From: Kallipyga massiliensis ph2
GTDB taxonomy: Bacteria > Bacillota > Clostridia > Tissierellales > Peptoniphilaceae
Reading direction: 5' to 3'
NCBI RefSeq assembly: GCF_000311985.1
Contig: NZ_HE978585.1
Coordinates: forward strand, 788,938-852,937
DNA: 64,000 bases
Below are positions 49,813 through 57,987 of this stretch, one piece after another. The notes under the pieces are model-generated. The model was not told where the DNA came from, did no database searches, and was given only the letters and a program-made list of their open reading frames with translations. Positions within the stretch are counted from its first letter, which is position 1. The number at the start of each line of letters is the position of its first letter. Made by a program: the position numbers and the translations under genes.

Positions 49813-50505
49813 GGTTGATTGTAAAAACAAGTTAAACATGTAATATGAAAAGTCCATAAGGAATCCCTTTGGTAGAATGTAAGTGATTAAAGCTTCATTC
49901 ACAAGGAGGACTCCCTATGGATCACTTACATTCTACTACAACTGAACACAGGAAGGGACAACTTCTTTCCTTTGAGCACCAGGTTTTGATCCAAACACGC
50001 CTCAAAGATGGCTGGAGCCCTAACAGAATCGCCAAGGAGATCGGCCGTGCGCTGAACACCGTCCGCAACAAGATCAAGCGTGGAACAGTAGCACTTTATA
50101 AGGGAAATCTCCTCTGCTACAAAGCCACCGCAGGAGAAGCCGCCTACGAAGAGAACTGCAAAGCGTGTTGCCGACACTATGATTGAGCGCAAGACTCGCG
50201 AGTACTGGATGATCCGTGTTCCGGGTCAGAATCCAAACGGTGTCATGGCCGCCTTAGAGGCTGTCCGTGCACAGTACAGTGACCACGGGACGATATCTTC
50301 AAGACGGTCACGACAGACAACGGATCCGAGTTCTCCATGTTGTCCGAGCCGGAAGAGTTAAGTAAAACGCTGGTGTACTTTGCCCATCTATGCCTCTTGC
50401 GAGAAGGGATCCGTAGAGCGTCACAACGGTCTGATCCGCAGATACATCCCTAAGGGGAAACGGATCGACAGCTACACTGATGAGCAGATCGCTCAGATCG
50501 AGATA
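49813..50505 (+). mobile_element. IS30-type insertion sequence, deleted and truncated copy B
   Basis: It shares the left end GGTTGATTGTAAAA and most of copy A. Relative to copy A it lacks 365 bp between two ATGATT hexamers (46510 and 46875 in A; the joint is near 50179 here). It stops at CAGATCGAGAT, 130 or so bases before the right end, where the direct repeat begins. The 89-codon transposase start (49917-50186) retains only the HTH region. It keeps TDNGSEF intact, better than A. Confidence 0.85.
49917..50505 (+). pseudogene. IS30-family transposase remnant (copy B)
   Basis: It opens with a coding start identical in layout to copy A (MDHLHSTTTEH), then runs into the 365-bp deletion, which changes the frame. 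Downstream fragments such as ERKTREYWMIRVPGQNPNGV and TDNGSEF are in other frames. It is not functional. Confidence 0.85.
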
Positions 50506-50565
50506 ATGAAAATTTTGTTGTAGAATAGATTTCGTCGACTGAAAGTATTTGCCCAGATAGCTCAG

Positions 50566-50745
50566 CAGACTGTTTCACGAATCGATGCTTCGCATCTCTT
50601 CGGAAACAGGTTGCATGAGACCTACCGGCCCTTCCCGCTTCGCTTTGCTCGCGGTCAGGGGGTTAGGTCTTCAAGTCGGAGCCTCCTTCGCTTTTCGCTT
50701 GGACTTCATGACTTATCGAACTGTCTGTAATTAGAAACAACTTCA
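50566..50745. mobile_element. 180-bp cloverleaf-like insert in the tRNA-Phe 5' region
   Basis: It is flanked by 20-bp direct repeats (50546-50565 and 50746-50765), which cover TATTT plus the first 15 bases of tRNA-Phe. Closing arms CAGAC (50566-50570) and GTCTG (50723-50727) enclose three hairpins: CTGTTTC/GAAACAG (50570-50609, with inner GATGC-TTC-GCATC), AGACCTA/TAGGTCT (50618-50670) and AAGTC/GACTT (50673-50706). No protein is encoded. The downstream tRNA copy is complete. It may be a miniature mobile element or a small structured RNA. Confidence 0.65.
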
Positions 50746-50750
50746 TATTT

Positions 50751-50823
<73 letters not shown>

Positions 50824-50826
50824 CTC

Positions 50827-50855
50827 CTCCGAGGCTTTTGCCTCGGAGTTTTTTT
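50827..50855 (+). terminator. terminator after tRNA-Phe copy 2
   Basis: CTCCGAGGC-TTTT-GCCTCGGAG followed by T7. Confidence 0.95.
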
Positions 50856-50888
50856 ATGGATAATTCTCGTAACTTGTATATAGTGTGG

Positions 50889-50916
50889 TTTACAAACGTT
50901 TTTTTAGGGATATAAT
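50889..50916 (+). promoter_or_regulatory. promoter for the 51.1-kb secreted protein gene
   Basis: TTTACA (50889-50894), a 16-bp spacer and TATAAT (50911-50916). The leader that follows is about 190 bases long and includes AAAGGAGG and a TTG-started 9-codon frame (50957-50986). Confidence 0.7.
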
Positions 50917-51116
50917 ATTATTAACCAACATGGCAAATGAAAGGAGGTACTTTATAGTTGTTGGGCTTTTTTGAGAGAGAAAAATAGTGGTAAAACGCTT
51001 CCTTACTTAAGCAAAAACTTTTGTAAAGAAACACTGTGTTGTTTTTGTATTTATATTTATATTATTTTAATATCTTTGATAATAATATAAATATGTCTAA
51101 AGACTAGGAGGTTAAT

Positions 51117-51731
51117 ATGGCACTATTAAAAAGAGGTCTGGCTTCTAAAAAAAGTAAATTCTTTTTTCTTTTTCTTCTTATTTTCATGTTAAGTTCTTCA
51201 ACATTTGCTTTGGCTGATTCAGAAAGCTTTAAGGATAAAATATTATTTCAAGGAAATGTCAGCTCACAAGAAAAGGAAAGAGTGACACAGGAAATTCAAG
51301 AGTATATCAAATTAACAGGTCAAGAACTGAGAGATGCGGGACAGTGGAAGGTGGTTTATGGAAGCCCCAAAACTGTAAGAAAAAGCGGTTACTGTGGCAA
51401 TCAACCGTCAGGTGGAACACGGTTTAAAAGTGGTGGAGGTTTTATCATCACTACTGGGGTTGGCCCAAAAATGACTATAAATTTTTCATTTCCTTCACCT
51501 TATAAGAATATAAGTTTTGGTTTTAGTCTAGGTAGTGTTTCACAAGGAGTAACGGGTGTTTTAGTTACGGTACCTTCAACTTATTATTACTATAAAGCTC
51601 GTGCCACGTGGACAGCTACTGTTGAACCCTATGCCACATATAAAAAAGTAAATGGTAAGTGGCAATTATTTTATAGTGGTGGAAATATTTTAGAATCGAG
51701 GGATGAGTATGAAGCAGTCCGTGTCCGCTAG
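51117..51731 (+). CDS. secreted protein of unknown function
   Basis: A 204-residue AT-rich product. Residues 1-33 are a signal peptide (KKSKFFFLFLLIFMLSSSTFALA). The mature part is a charged helix (EKERVTQEIQEYIKLTGQEL) followed by a Gly/Ser/Tyr-rich beta region (TGVGPKMTINFSFPSPY, VPSTYYYYKARATWTATVEP) and could fold as a small beta-barrel or lectin-like domain; no family is recognised. The ATG follows TAGGAGG. It overlaps the next gene, so the pair is co-expressed. Confidence 0.7.
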   Translation: MALLKRGLASKKSKFFFLFLLIFMLSSSTFALADSESFKDKILFQGNVSSQEKERVTQEIQEYIKLTGQELRDAGQWKVVYGSPKTVRKSGYCGNQPSGGTRFKSGGGFIITTGVGPKMTINFSFPSPYKNISFGFSLGSVSQGVTGVLVTVPSTYYYYKARATWTATVEPYATYKKVNGKWQLFYSGGNILESRDEYEAVRVR

Positions 51732-52110
51732 CAAGTGTATTTGGATCGCCATCATTGCCTTTGCCCTGGGTGCGGGTCTCATTTTTCTTATCAAACCTGG
51801 GGAAAAGACCCCGGATCCTACCGGTCTTTATCAAGAAAAACTTTCAGATTTGATGGCGGATGAGCCCGGAGTACAAATGGTTATTGATAAGGGGAAATTC
51901 ATCTTTGGTACGCAAACGGAAATTATGTATGAAGGGACAGTGGAGAATAGGGACGATAATAGCTGGAAGCTGGTGAGTCCATCGAAAATCTTCCTTTTGA
52001 TTCAATCGGGAGAGTGGGGATATTTGATTGATGGAGGAAAGATTTATAATCTCTATCATCCTAATAATAATGTGACCTATGTTGGTACATGGAATAAACA
52101 TATTGAATAG
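51709..52110 (+). CDS. small membrane-anchored protein of unknown function
   Basis: A 133-residue protein with one N-terminal membrane helix (about 11-29, IWIAIIAFALGAGLIFLI) and an outer domain without cysteine apart from the helix start. It begins inside the end of the preceding secreted-protein gene, with CGAGGG before ATG 51709. The coupling suggests the two products act together at the cell surface. Function is unknown. Confidence 0.65.
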   Translation: MKQSVSASKCIWIAIIAFALGAGLIFLIKPGEKTPDPTGLYQEKLSDLMADEPGVQMVIDKGKFIFGTQTEIMYEGTVENRDDNSWKLVSPSKIFLLIQSGEWGYLIDGGKIYNLYHPNNNVTYVGTWNKHIE

Positions 52111-52129
52111 TTGGTCATTTTTACAGTTC

Positions 52130-52176
52130 AAGAGAGAAAAGTTGTGCCAGGAAGGGCCAACTTTTCTCTCTTGTTT
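52130..52176 (+). terminator. terminator after the two surface-protein genes
   Basis: AAGAGAGAAAAGTTG pairs with CAACTTTTCTCTCTT across a 13-base loop. The T-tract after it is short. Confidence 0.8.
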
Positions 52177-52287
52177 AATAGCAATGAAAAAGTTTGGAGA
52201 TTATACTATACTAAAATAGTCATTTGACAGACGGCTTTAGCAAGGTAAATAACATCCTTGTTTTACAAAATAAGATAGGTAATCTAA

Positions 52288-52971
52288 ATGAATAAGTTTC
52301 GTATATTGAAAAGAATCAAATTTTTGGTGAGACCTTGGGTAAAGGAAGAGCCATTGTTAGTCGTCAGTTATATGGTTATTTTATCGATTCTCCTACCTAT
52401 TTCATCCTATTTTTACACAGTTCTTCCTCAAAAAGCCTTTTTGACTTTGGAAAAAATGGGGCTCAATGCTGCAGTTTATTCTTTTTTTCTATACTTGATC
52501 ATCGGGTTTTCGTGTGATCTGTTGCCCAAGATTTTTGATGCTTTTTTTGCATGGCGAAGTCGACCTATTTTGGGTAAAATTGAAGCAAATATTTACAGGA
52601 AGGCATTAGAAACAGATCAGATAGATCTTGAATCCCCTGAATTTTACGATGCCTATAAGTTGACTACGGAATCTTTTGCAGATAAATCTTCCTCTGCGAT
52701 AGGACATATCATACATATTATAAGCAGCATTTTAACTTCACTTTTTATGGGGGTCTTGATTTTTTATCAAGGTGGATGGGCACTCTTCCTAGTGCTTGTT
52801 TTCTCAATGTTTGCCATATTATCAAATATTCTATGGTCGAGTTTAGTATCAGATCGATCGATTAAGGCCGTTTCGCCGAAAAGAAAAATCGATTATATTC
52901 GTCGCCTTTTTTATGATCCTAAAGTTGTAGCTGATTTAAAATCAAGTAAAATTCGCAATGTACATTTGTAA
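52288..52971 (+). pseudogene. ABC exporter, N-terminal membrane fragment
   Basis: A 227-residue product matching only the first part of an ABC exporter half-transporter: helices at about 24-44, 65-80, 136-156 and 160-180, with the inter-helix signature NIYRKALETDQIDLESPEFYD. The rest of the membrane domain and the whole ATPase are missing; the frame ends in unrelated residues. The likely original was a peptide or bacteriocin exporter of about 580 residues. It is AT-rich, so probably acquired and then truncated. Confidence 0.75.
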
Positions 52972-53159
52972 ATGATGTGAGACCAAAAAAGTAAGTTGAG
53001 ATCTTGTAGCGGCGAATAACGAAGTTGACAGAATATCCTAAAGGATACGTTTTAACTGCATGAAATCTTGTTTCTAAAGTATGTGAATGATACCGCTGTG
53101 TTTTTGCTATACTGGTAGACATAGTGAGCGGCTCCGCCCCTATGAAGGGAAAAAAGTGA
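52972..53159 (+). other. non-coding junction between the ABC fragment and malQ region
   Basis: This stretch shows a TATCC-TAAA-GGATA hairpin at about 53034-53047 and no gene that I recognise. Base composition changes here from AT-rich to GC-rich, so it probably marks the edge of acquired DNA. Confidence 0.4.
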
Positions 53160-53261
53160 TTGCTGGGACACTACCGTTTTGCTCAGGGAGAGGAAGAGGA
53201 ATTTGCCTTTGACAATGAGGCAATGCACTACTTCGATGGCGAAAGCAAGGAGCGGATTTGA
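53160..53261 (+). pseudogene. C-terminal remnant of an MsmX/UgpC-type sugar ABC ATPase
   Basis: A 33-codon frame ending at TGA 53261 reads LLGHYRFAQGEEEEFAF then DNEAMHYFDGESKERI. This matches the closing segment of sugar-importer ATPases (family pattern ...FxxxxxHxFDxETxxRI). A stop codon precedes it directly (53157-53159), so the rest of the gene is gone. It overlaps the long in-frame extension of malQ, which supports a later malQ start. Confidence 0.5.
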
Positions 53262-53283
53262 CCACACCGGGGGCAAGAAAACA

Positions 53284-54981
53284 ATGAAAAATAGGCATGA
53301 AACAGAAAAAAAAGAGAGAAGCTTAAGGGCGGCCACCTCCATTGGGAGGGAGAAAAGCCTACCGGCCGCCCTTTGGCCGGCGGCATCCTCTTCGCATCAG
53401 TCCCACACGCCGCTGGCCGCCGAACTTAAGCAGGTCGCCCATCCACGTGGCCTCGGCGTGATTTTACCGATTTTTTCCTTGCCGTCGCCTTATGGGATCG
53501 GCACCTTCGGCCAGGCGGCCTATCAATTCTGTGATTTTTTGGCAGAGGCCGGGGTCCGTTACTGGCAAGTCCTGCCCCTCGGGCCGACAAGCTATGGCGA
53601 TTCTCCCTATCAAAGCTTTTCAGGCATTGCCGGCAATCCCTACTTTATTGACCTGGACTTTCTTTGCACGGAGGGTCTTTTGAAGGAGGAGGAGCTGACT
53701 GCCATCAATTTTGGGGAAGAAGTGGAGTTTATTGACTACTCGCTTCTTTATAATCAGCGCTATCGCTTACTGGAACGCGCCTTTGAACGAGCGCTGGGGG
53801 AAAGTGAACGGGTGCCGGTGCGCTCATCCAAAGCCTATGAACAAGCTCACTTGCAAGGCGACTGGGGAAGCCGGGAAAGCTTGGCGACTTTCCGAAGGAA
53901 AAATGGGGACTGGATTGAGGACTATGCCCTCTTCCAGGCCTTGAAGGCGGAGCATTTTGATGTGGAATGGACGGAGTGGACCGACTGCTACCGGGATCGT
54001 GATCCGCAAGCCCTGGCCGACTTTAGGGCTACGCATGAGAAGGCCATCCTCTTTCAGATTTTTATGCAATACCACTTCTTCCGTCAATGGGACAGTCTGA
54101 GGGCCTATGCCCATAGTCTTGGGATCGCCTTTATTGGTGATATGCCCATCTATGTTGCCCATGATTCGGCGGACACCTGGGCGGCGCAAGATGAATTCTT
54201 GCTCGATAAGCAGGGAAGGCCGCGCGTGGTCGCCGGGGCACCCCCTGATGTCTTCACCGAAGACGGCCAGCGTTGGGGCAACCCCATATATAACTGGGAA
54301 GTGATGCGCCAACGTAACTATGCCTTTTGGGTGAGGCGTTTTCGTGCCAATTTCCGCCTCTACGACATTCTTCGCTTGGATCATTTTATTGGTTTTGAGC
54401 ATTATTGGTCCGTGCCGGCAGATGAGGAAACGGCGCGCAATGGTCAATGGGAACTCGGCCCTGGCTTTTCCCTTTTCAAAAAACTGGAGGAAGCCTTGGG
54501 TCCGCTGCCGATTTTGGTGGAGGACCTGGGCGTCCTCAGCCCAGAAGTCATCGCCCTGCGCGAACGCACCGGCTTTCCCGGCATGAGGCCCTTGCAGTTT
54601 GCCTTCGGTGGGGGTAGCGATTCGGACTACCTGCCCCACAACTTTGACCGCCGAACCAGCATCTATACCGGCACCCATGATAGTGAACCGCTTCGCGCCT
54701 GGTGGGAAGGCTTGGATGCTCCAACTCGAAGGCTGGTAGCAGCATATTTTTCGATTACGAGTGAGGACGAGGCACACTGGGGACTCTTGCGCGGGGCTGC
54801 TGCCTCCGTGGCCGATCTCTGTATCTTTCAGATGCAGGATATTCTCTGGACCGGTGCTTCCACCCGGACCAATCTGCCGGGCAGCTTGGGCGGCAACTGG
54901 AAATGGCGGCTTTGCCCAAACTACGCCGATCCCGCCTTAGTCGAGAAACTCCACAATCTTATTTACCTCTATGGACGCTAG
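53284..54981 (+). CDS. malQ: 4-alpha-glucanotransferase (amylomaltase)
   Basis: A 565-residue GH77 enzyme that transfers glucan segments between malto-oligosaccharides. The family core begins at RGLGVILPIFSLPSPYGIGTFG (about 55). The nucleophile Asp is in LYDILRLDHFIGFEHYW (about 365), the general acid Glu in ILVEDLGVLSP (about 412) and the third acid in YTGTHDSEPL (about 460). A 50-residue basic N-terminal extension precedes the usual start; the start at 53284 is tentative because the ribosome site is poor. It stands alone behind a sugar ABC ATPase remnant. Confidence 0.9.
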   Translation: MKNRHETEKKERSLRAATSIGREKSLPAALWPAASSSHQSHTPLAAELKQVAHPRGLGVILPIFSLPSPYGIGTFGQAAYQFCDFLAEAGVRYWQVLPLGPTSYGDSPYQSFSGIAGNPYFIDLDFLCTEGLLKEEELTAINFGEEVEFIDYSLLYNQRYRLLERAFERALGESERVPVRSSKAYEQAHLQGDWGSRESLATFRRKNGDWIEDYALFQALKAEHFDVEWTEWTDCYRDRDPQALADFRATHEKAILFQIFMQYHFFRQWDSLRAYAHSLGIAFIGDMPIYVAHDSADTWAAQDEFLLDKQGRPRVVAGAPPDVFTEDGQRWGNPIYNWEVMRQRNYAFWVRRFRANFRLYDILRLDHFIGFEHYWSVPADEETARNGQWELGPGFSLFKKLEEALGPLPILVEDLGVLSPEVIALRERTGFPGMRPLQFAFGGGSDSDYLPHNFDRRTSIYTGTHDSEPLRAWWEGLDAPTRRLVAAYFSITSEDEAHWGLLRGAAASVADLCIFQMQDILWTGASTRTNLPGSLGGNWKWRLCPNYADPALVEKLHNLIYLYGR

Positions 54982-55101
54982 CCCACCCCAAGCCTTGATT
55001 GAAGGTAGGCCAAAAAGTTAAATGGCCGTGGCCCCTGACGTCAAAATGTGGTATGCTATCATCTATTATTTTTAAAGATTTTATATGCCGGGAGGGAAAC
55101 T

Positions 55102-56082
55102 GTGGAAGAGAAAAAGTCTGTCAAGGAGATTAAAAAGGGGGGAAGGGTCAGGAAGTGGGCCCGGATTCGGAAGGACCGGCCCAAGGGAAAGAAAAGGGAC
55201 CGGTCTTTTTCCCTATTAAAACCTCAGGATGAGGTGGCGGAGCTGGGAGTCCGGATCGTCATGATCCTCCTGTCTTCAGTAGTTTATGCTTTCTATTTTA
55301 AGGCCTTCTTGACGCCCAACGGGATCCTGCCTGCCGGATTTGCCGGAACCACTCGGCTGATCCAGGAATTCGGCAAGGAATTCTTCAGCCTGGATATTCC
55401 TTATAGTCTGCCCTATATCGGCCTCAACCTTCCCTTTGCCTTGCTCTGTTTTCGAACGGTAGGCAAGAAATTTGTGGGCCTCTCCCTCCTCCAGGTCGTA
55501 ACTACCTCTTTTGTCGTTGACCTCCTTCCCCCTATGCAGGTCACCGATGACCTGGTTTTGGTTGTAGTCATCTCAGCGGCCCTGAATGGGCTAGCCATGG
55601 GCCTGGCTCTTAAGGCCAATGCATCCGCCGGGGGAACGGATTTTATCGCCACCTACGTTTCCAACAAGACCGGGAAGCCCTTCTGGAATGAGATTTTCAT
55701 CTTCAACCTCTGCCAGCTCCTCCTGGCCGGTCTTTTCTTCGGCTGGCGGCCGGCCCTCTATTCCATCATCTTCCAGTTCCTCTCCACCCAGGCCATCAAC
55801 AAGGTCCATGAGCGCTACAAGCGCTTCACCCTCATGTTCGTGACCGACTCCGTCGAGCCCTATGCCACCGACCTCATGAAGTTGACCCAGCACGGGGTAA
55901 CTTCAGTAAAGGGAGTGGGGGAGTATTCAGGTGAGGAAAGAGTCCTCCTTTATATGGTGGTCTCCAAGTCCGATATGCCTTTGATCAACCAGTATTTGGC
56001 GGAACATGGCCAAGGTGTCTTTATGAACGTCATGGATTCCCATGATTTGACGGGACGGTTCTACCTCAAGCCGCTGGACTAA
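55102..56082 (+). CDS. YitT-family membrane protein with DUF2179 domain
   Basis: A 326-residue protein. A strongly basic cytoplasmic N-terminus (1-40) precedes five or six membrane helices (about 50-235) with the family hallmark ASAGGTDFIATYVS. The soluble C-terminal DUF2179 domain (about 240-326) has THGVTSVKGVGEYSGEERVLLYMVV-like sequence. Function is unknown in the family. It starts with GTG 55102, preceded by GGGAGGG; an earlier in-frame ATG at 55048 is not supported by a ribosome site. Confidence 0.88.
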   Translation: MEEKKSVKEIKKGGRVRKWARIRKDRPKGKKRDRSFSLLKPQDEVAELGVRIVMILLSSVVYAFYFKAFLTPNGILPAGFAGTTRLIQEFGKEFFSLDIPYSLPYIGLNLPFALLCFRTVGKKFVGLSLLQVVTTSFVVDLLPPMQVTDDLVLVVVISAALNGLAMGLALKANASAGGTDFIATYVSNKTGKPFWNEIFIFNLCQLLLAGLFFGWRPALYSIIFQFLSTQAINKVHERYKRFTLMFVTDSVEPYATDLMKLTQHGVTSVKGVGEYSGEERVLLYMVVSKSDMPLINQYLAEHGQGVFMNVMDSHDLTGRFYLKPLD

Positions 56083-56086
56083 TTCG

Positions 56087-56797
56087 TTAGGAATAGCGGA
56101 GGAAAGAGAGGACCAGGGAGCCTTTCTTTGTCTCTTTGACTATCTCGAGAAAGCGGGCCTTACCCTTGTGACGGAAAGAAATCCGCTGGCCCTCCTCTAT
56201 GGTGTAGTGGTCCCGGGTCATTTGGAGGCCGTCGACGTAGACCAGGCCCTCCCGGATGGCTTCCTGGGCCTTGCCCCGGGAGAGGCGGAAGAGGGTGGAG
56301 ACCACCCGGTCGAGACGGAGGGAGGAGACGATGATTTGCACTTCCTCGCTCTTGGGGCGGGCTTCCTCGGGCAGGTCCTCGATGACCCGGACCTCTACCC
56401 GGGCCCTTCCCACCTGGTTAAGGTTGTCGGTGATAAAGTCGACCACATGTCCCTTGACGTAGACATAGGCCTTGTCGGGAAAGGCGATGATATCTCCGGT
56501 CACTTTCCGGTCCAGTCCCAGGCCCAGGAGGGCCCCCAGGTAGTCGGGGTGGGCCAAGTGAACAAAGGAGGGAGCCGTGGAGGTAATTTCCAATAGGGCC
56601 AGGTCCGGTTGCCCGAGACCGAAGTGGACCAGCTTTCTTTCCCAGTCCTCTTGATAGACAGTGGGTTGGGCATAAGAGAGCCGGTCTTTTATCGTCAGGA
56701 ATGCAGAAAATTCCTCCGGGGTCAGGAAGTCGGAATCCAGGGGCCGGTCCTGGGTGTAGGCCATTTGGGCCAAATCTTCAAAGCGGTCAGTAATCAA
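56087..56797 (-). CDS. ylmH: YlmH-like S4-domain RNA-binding protein
   Basis: A 236-residue protein. The N-terminal two-thirds match YlmH, with HPDYLGALLGLGLDRKVTGDI (about 84-104) and GRARVEVRVIEDLP. An S4 RNA-binding domain (about 165-230) has RLDRVVSTLFRLSRGKAQEAI. YlmH proteins have been linked to ribosome rescue and to cell-division gene clusters. It converges on the YitT gene with only 4 bases between stops and no terminator in the gap. The ATG follows AAGGGG. Confidence 0.88.
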   Translation of the reverse strand: MITDRFEDLAQMAYTQDRPLDSDFLTPEEFSAFLTIKDRLSYAQPTVYQEDWERKLVHFGLGQPDLALLEITSTAPSFVHLAHPDYLGALLGLGLDRKVTGDIIAFPDKAYVYVKGHVVDFITDNLNQVGRARVEVRVIEDLPEEARPKSEEVQIIVSSLRLDRVVSTLFRLSRGKAQEAIREGLVYVDGLQMTRDHYTIEEGQRISFRHKGKARFLEIVKETKKGSLVLSFLRYS

Positions 56798-56892
56798 GGG
56801 AACCCCTTTCTTTGCCTTTTTTTCTGAAGGATTTTTTCCGGGAAGGAGGCAAGTTATGGTATATTCTAAGATGAGCCTTTACTTAGCTTAGC

Positions 56893-57333
56893 ATGAAAGA
56901 GAGCGACCTGGAGGCGATTCGTAAAGGAAAGGTGGAAGTACCCTTGCAGAAGCGCAATTACTATCGAGATGAGTCGTCCTTGGAACCGGCCCGCGGGTCC
57001 GAGGATGAATTCAATATCGATGAAACCAGTCCAATTCCTATTCCTAAAGCACCGAGGGCCCAGGCCTACCGGCCGGAAAGAAAAGTCAGGACGGAGGCAA
57101 GGCCAAGTTCTTCCTATCGGCCGGTCCAGGGGGTGGCAAAGGCGCCAAAAGCGCCAAAACCCAAGTCCTCCTACCGCTATCTTATGGTCCTCCTGGTGGT
57201 TTTCTTAGTGACTATTTTGTATACGGCCTACTTGTTCCGCGGTTTTATTGGCAAGGGTCCCAAGCCTGAGGCCCAGAGCCAGAAAAATTATGAACTGGTC
57301 GACCCGACTTCGGAGGGAATTTCCATCGAATAA
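56893..57333 (+). CDS. small single-pass membrane protein of unknown function
   Basis: A 146-residue protein. A disordered cytoplasmic region rich in Pro, Arg, Lys and Ser (about 30-95, e.g. KAPKAPKPKSSYR) precedes one membrane helix (about 97-116, YLMVLLVVFLVTILYTAYLF) and a short tail outside. Similar architectures occur in division or cell-wall accessory proteins, but no family is recognised. A TATATT lies at 56860-56865. The start has no clear ribosome site, so the leader may be very short. Confidence 0.6.
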   Translation: MKESDLEAIRKGKVEVPLQKRNYYRDESSLEPARGSEDEFNIDETSPIPIPKAPRAQAYRPERKVRTEARPSSSYRPVQGVAKAPKAPKPKSSYRYLMVLLVVFLVTILYTAYLFRGFIGKGPKPEAQSQKNYELVDPTSEGISIE

Positions 57334-57432
57334 GGGAAAGGGCGGACCCCGTCCAGCCCTTGAATTGGGCTCTTGCGGGCCCCTATGCGATGTGATACCA
57401 TGATATTCAACACCGTCTGAAAGGAGATCAAG

Positions 57433-57696
57433 ATGGAACGCTACGATGAGGTCAAGGACATTGTCCAGGACGTCCTGGGGGAAAAGGCCCAGGATATCCA
57501 ACCGGATACGGACATCGTTGAGGATTTGGATGCGGATTCATTGGACCTGGTGGAAGTCGCCATGGCGATTGAAGACTATTATGGCATCGAAATCGAGGAT
57601 GAGGCTATTGCTGAAATCCACACCTTGGACGACATCGTTCGGGAGCTGAACCGGATTCTCGGCGATAAGGCGATGGGTTCGGAAAAACTTTTGTAA
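57433..57696 (+). CDS. acpP: acyl carrier protein
   Basis: An 87-residue ACP. The phosphopantetheine-accepting Ser is in DLDADSLDLVEVAMAIED (about residue 36). It carries fatty-acyl intermediates and is the expected substrate of the AcpS domain encoded at 42 kb. No fatty-acid synthesis genes are adjacent. The start follows AAAGGAG. The preceding gap has a GGGCCC-rich hairpin at about 57352-57386. Confidence 0.93.
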   Translation: MERYDEVKDIVQDVLGEKAQDIQPDTDIVEDLDADSLDLVEVAMAIEDYYGIEIEDEAIAEIHTLDDIVRELNRILGDKAMGSEKLL

Positions 57697-57760
57697 AAGA
57701 CTTGCAAATACATTTTCTGCTTGCTATACTGTTTAGGTCATCTCTTGATTGGGGAAACAA

Positions 57761-57833
57761 AGGGGTATAGTTCAGTTGGTAGAACGTCGGTCTCCAAAAC
57801 CGGATGTCGGGGGTTCGAGTCCTCTTGCCCCTG
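57761..57833 (+). tRNA. tRNA-Trp (CCA)
   Basis: Acceptor AGGGGTA/TGCCCCT, loop CTCCAAA, anticodon CCA. Confidence 0.95.
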
Positions 57834-57839
57834 TTTTAG

Positions 57840-57913
<74 letters not shown>

Positions 57914-57918
57914 TATTG

Positions 57919-57946
57919 ACCCGCAGCATATGCTGTGGGTTTTTTA
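57919..57946 (+). terminator. terminator after the Trp-Ile tRNA pair
   Basis: CCCGCAGCA-TA-TGCTGTGGG and T6. It also precedes asrA. Confidence 0.88.
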
Positions 57947-57987
57947 TTGTCATCGGAAGTCCCATGGAAACCAAAGAGGAGGGTTCA

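Noticed and set aside
50551-50565. A third tRNA-Phe gene
   Set aside because: Only the first 15 bases are present; it is the left copy of the direct repeat that flanks the 180-bp insert.
53179-53283. Longer MalQ beginning at ATG 53179
   Set aside because: This stretch reads as the tail of a sugar ABC ATPase in another frame, and the added residues resemble no amylomaltase.
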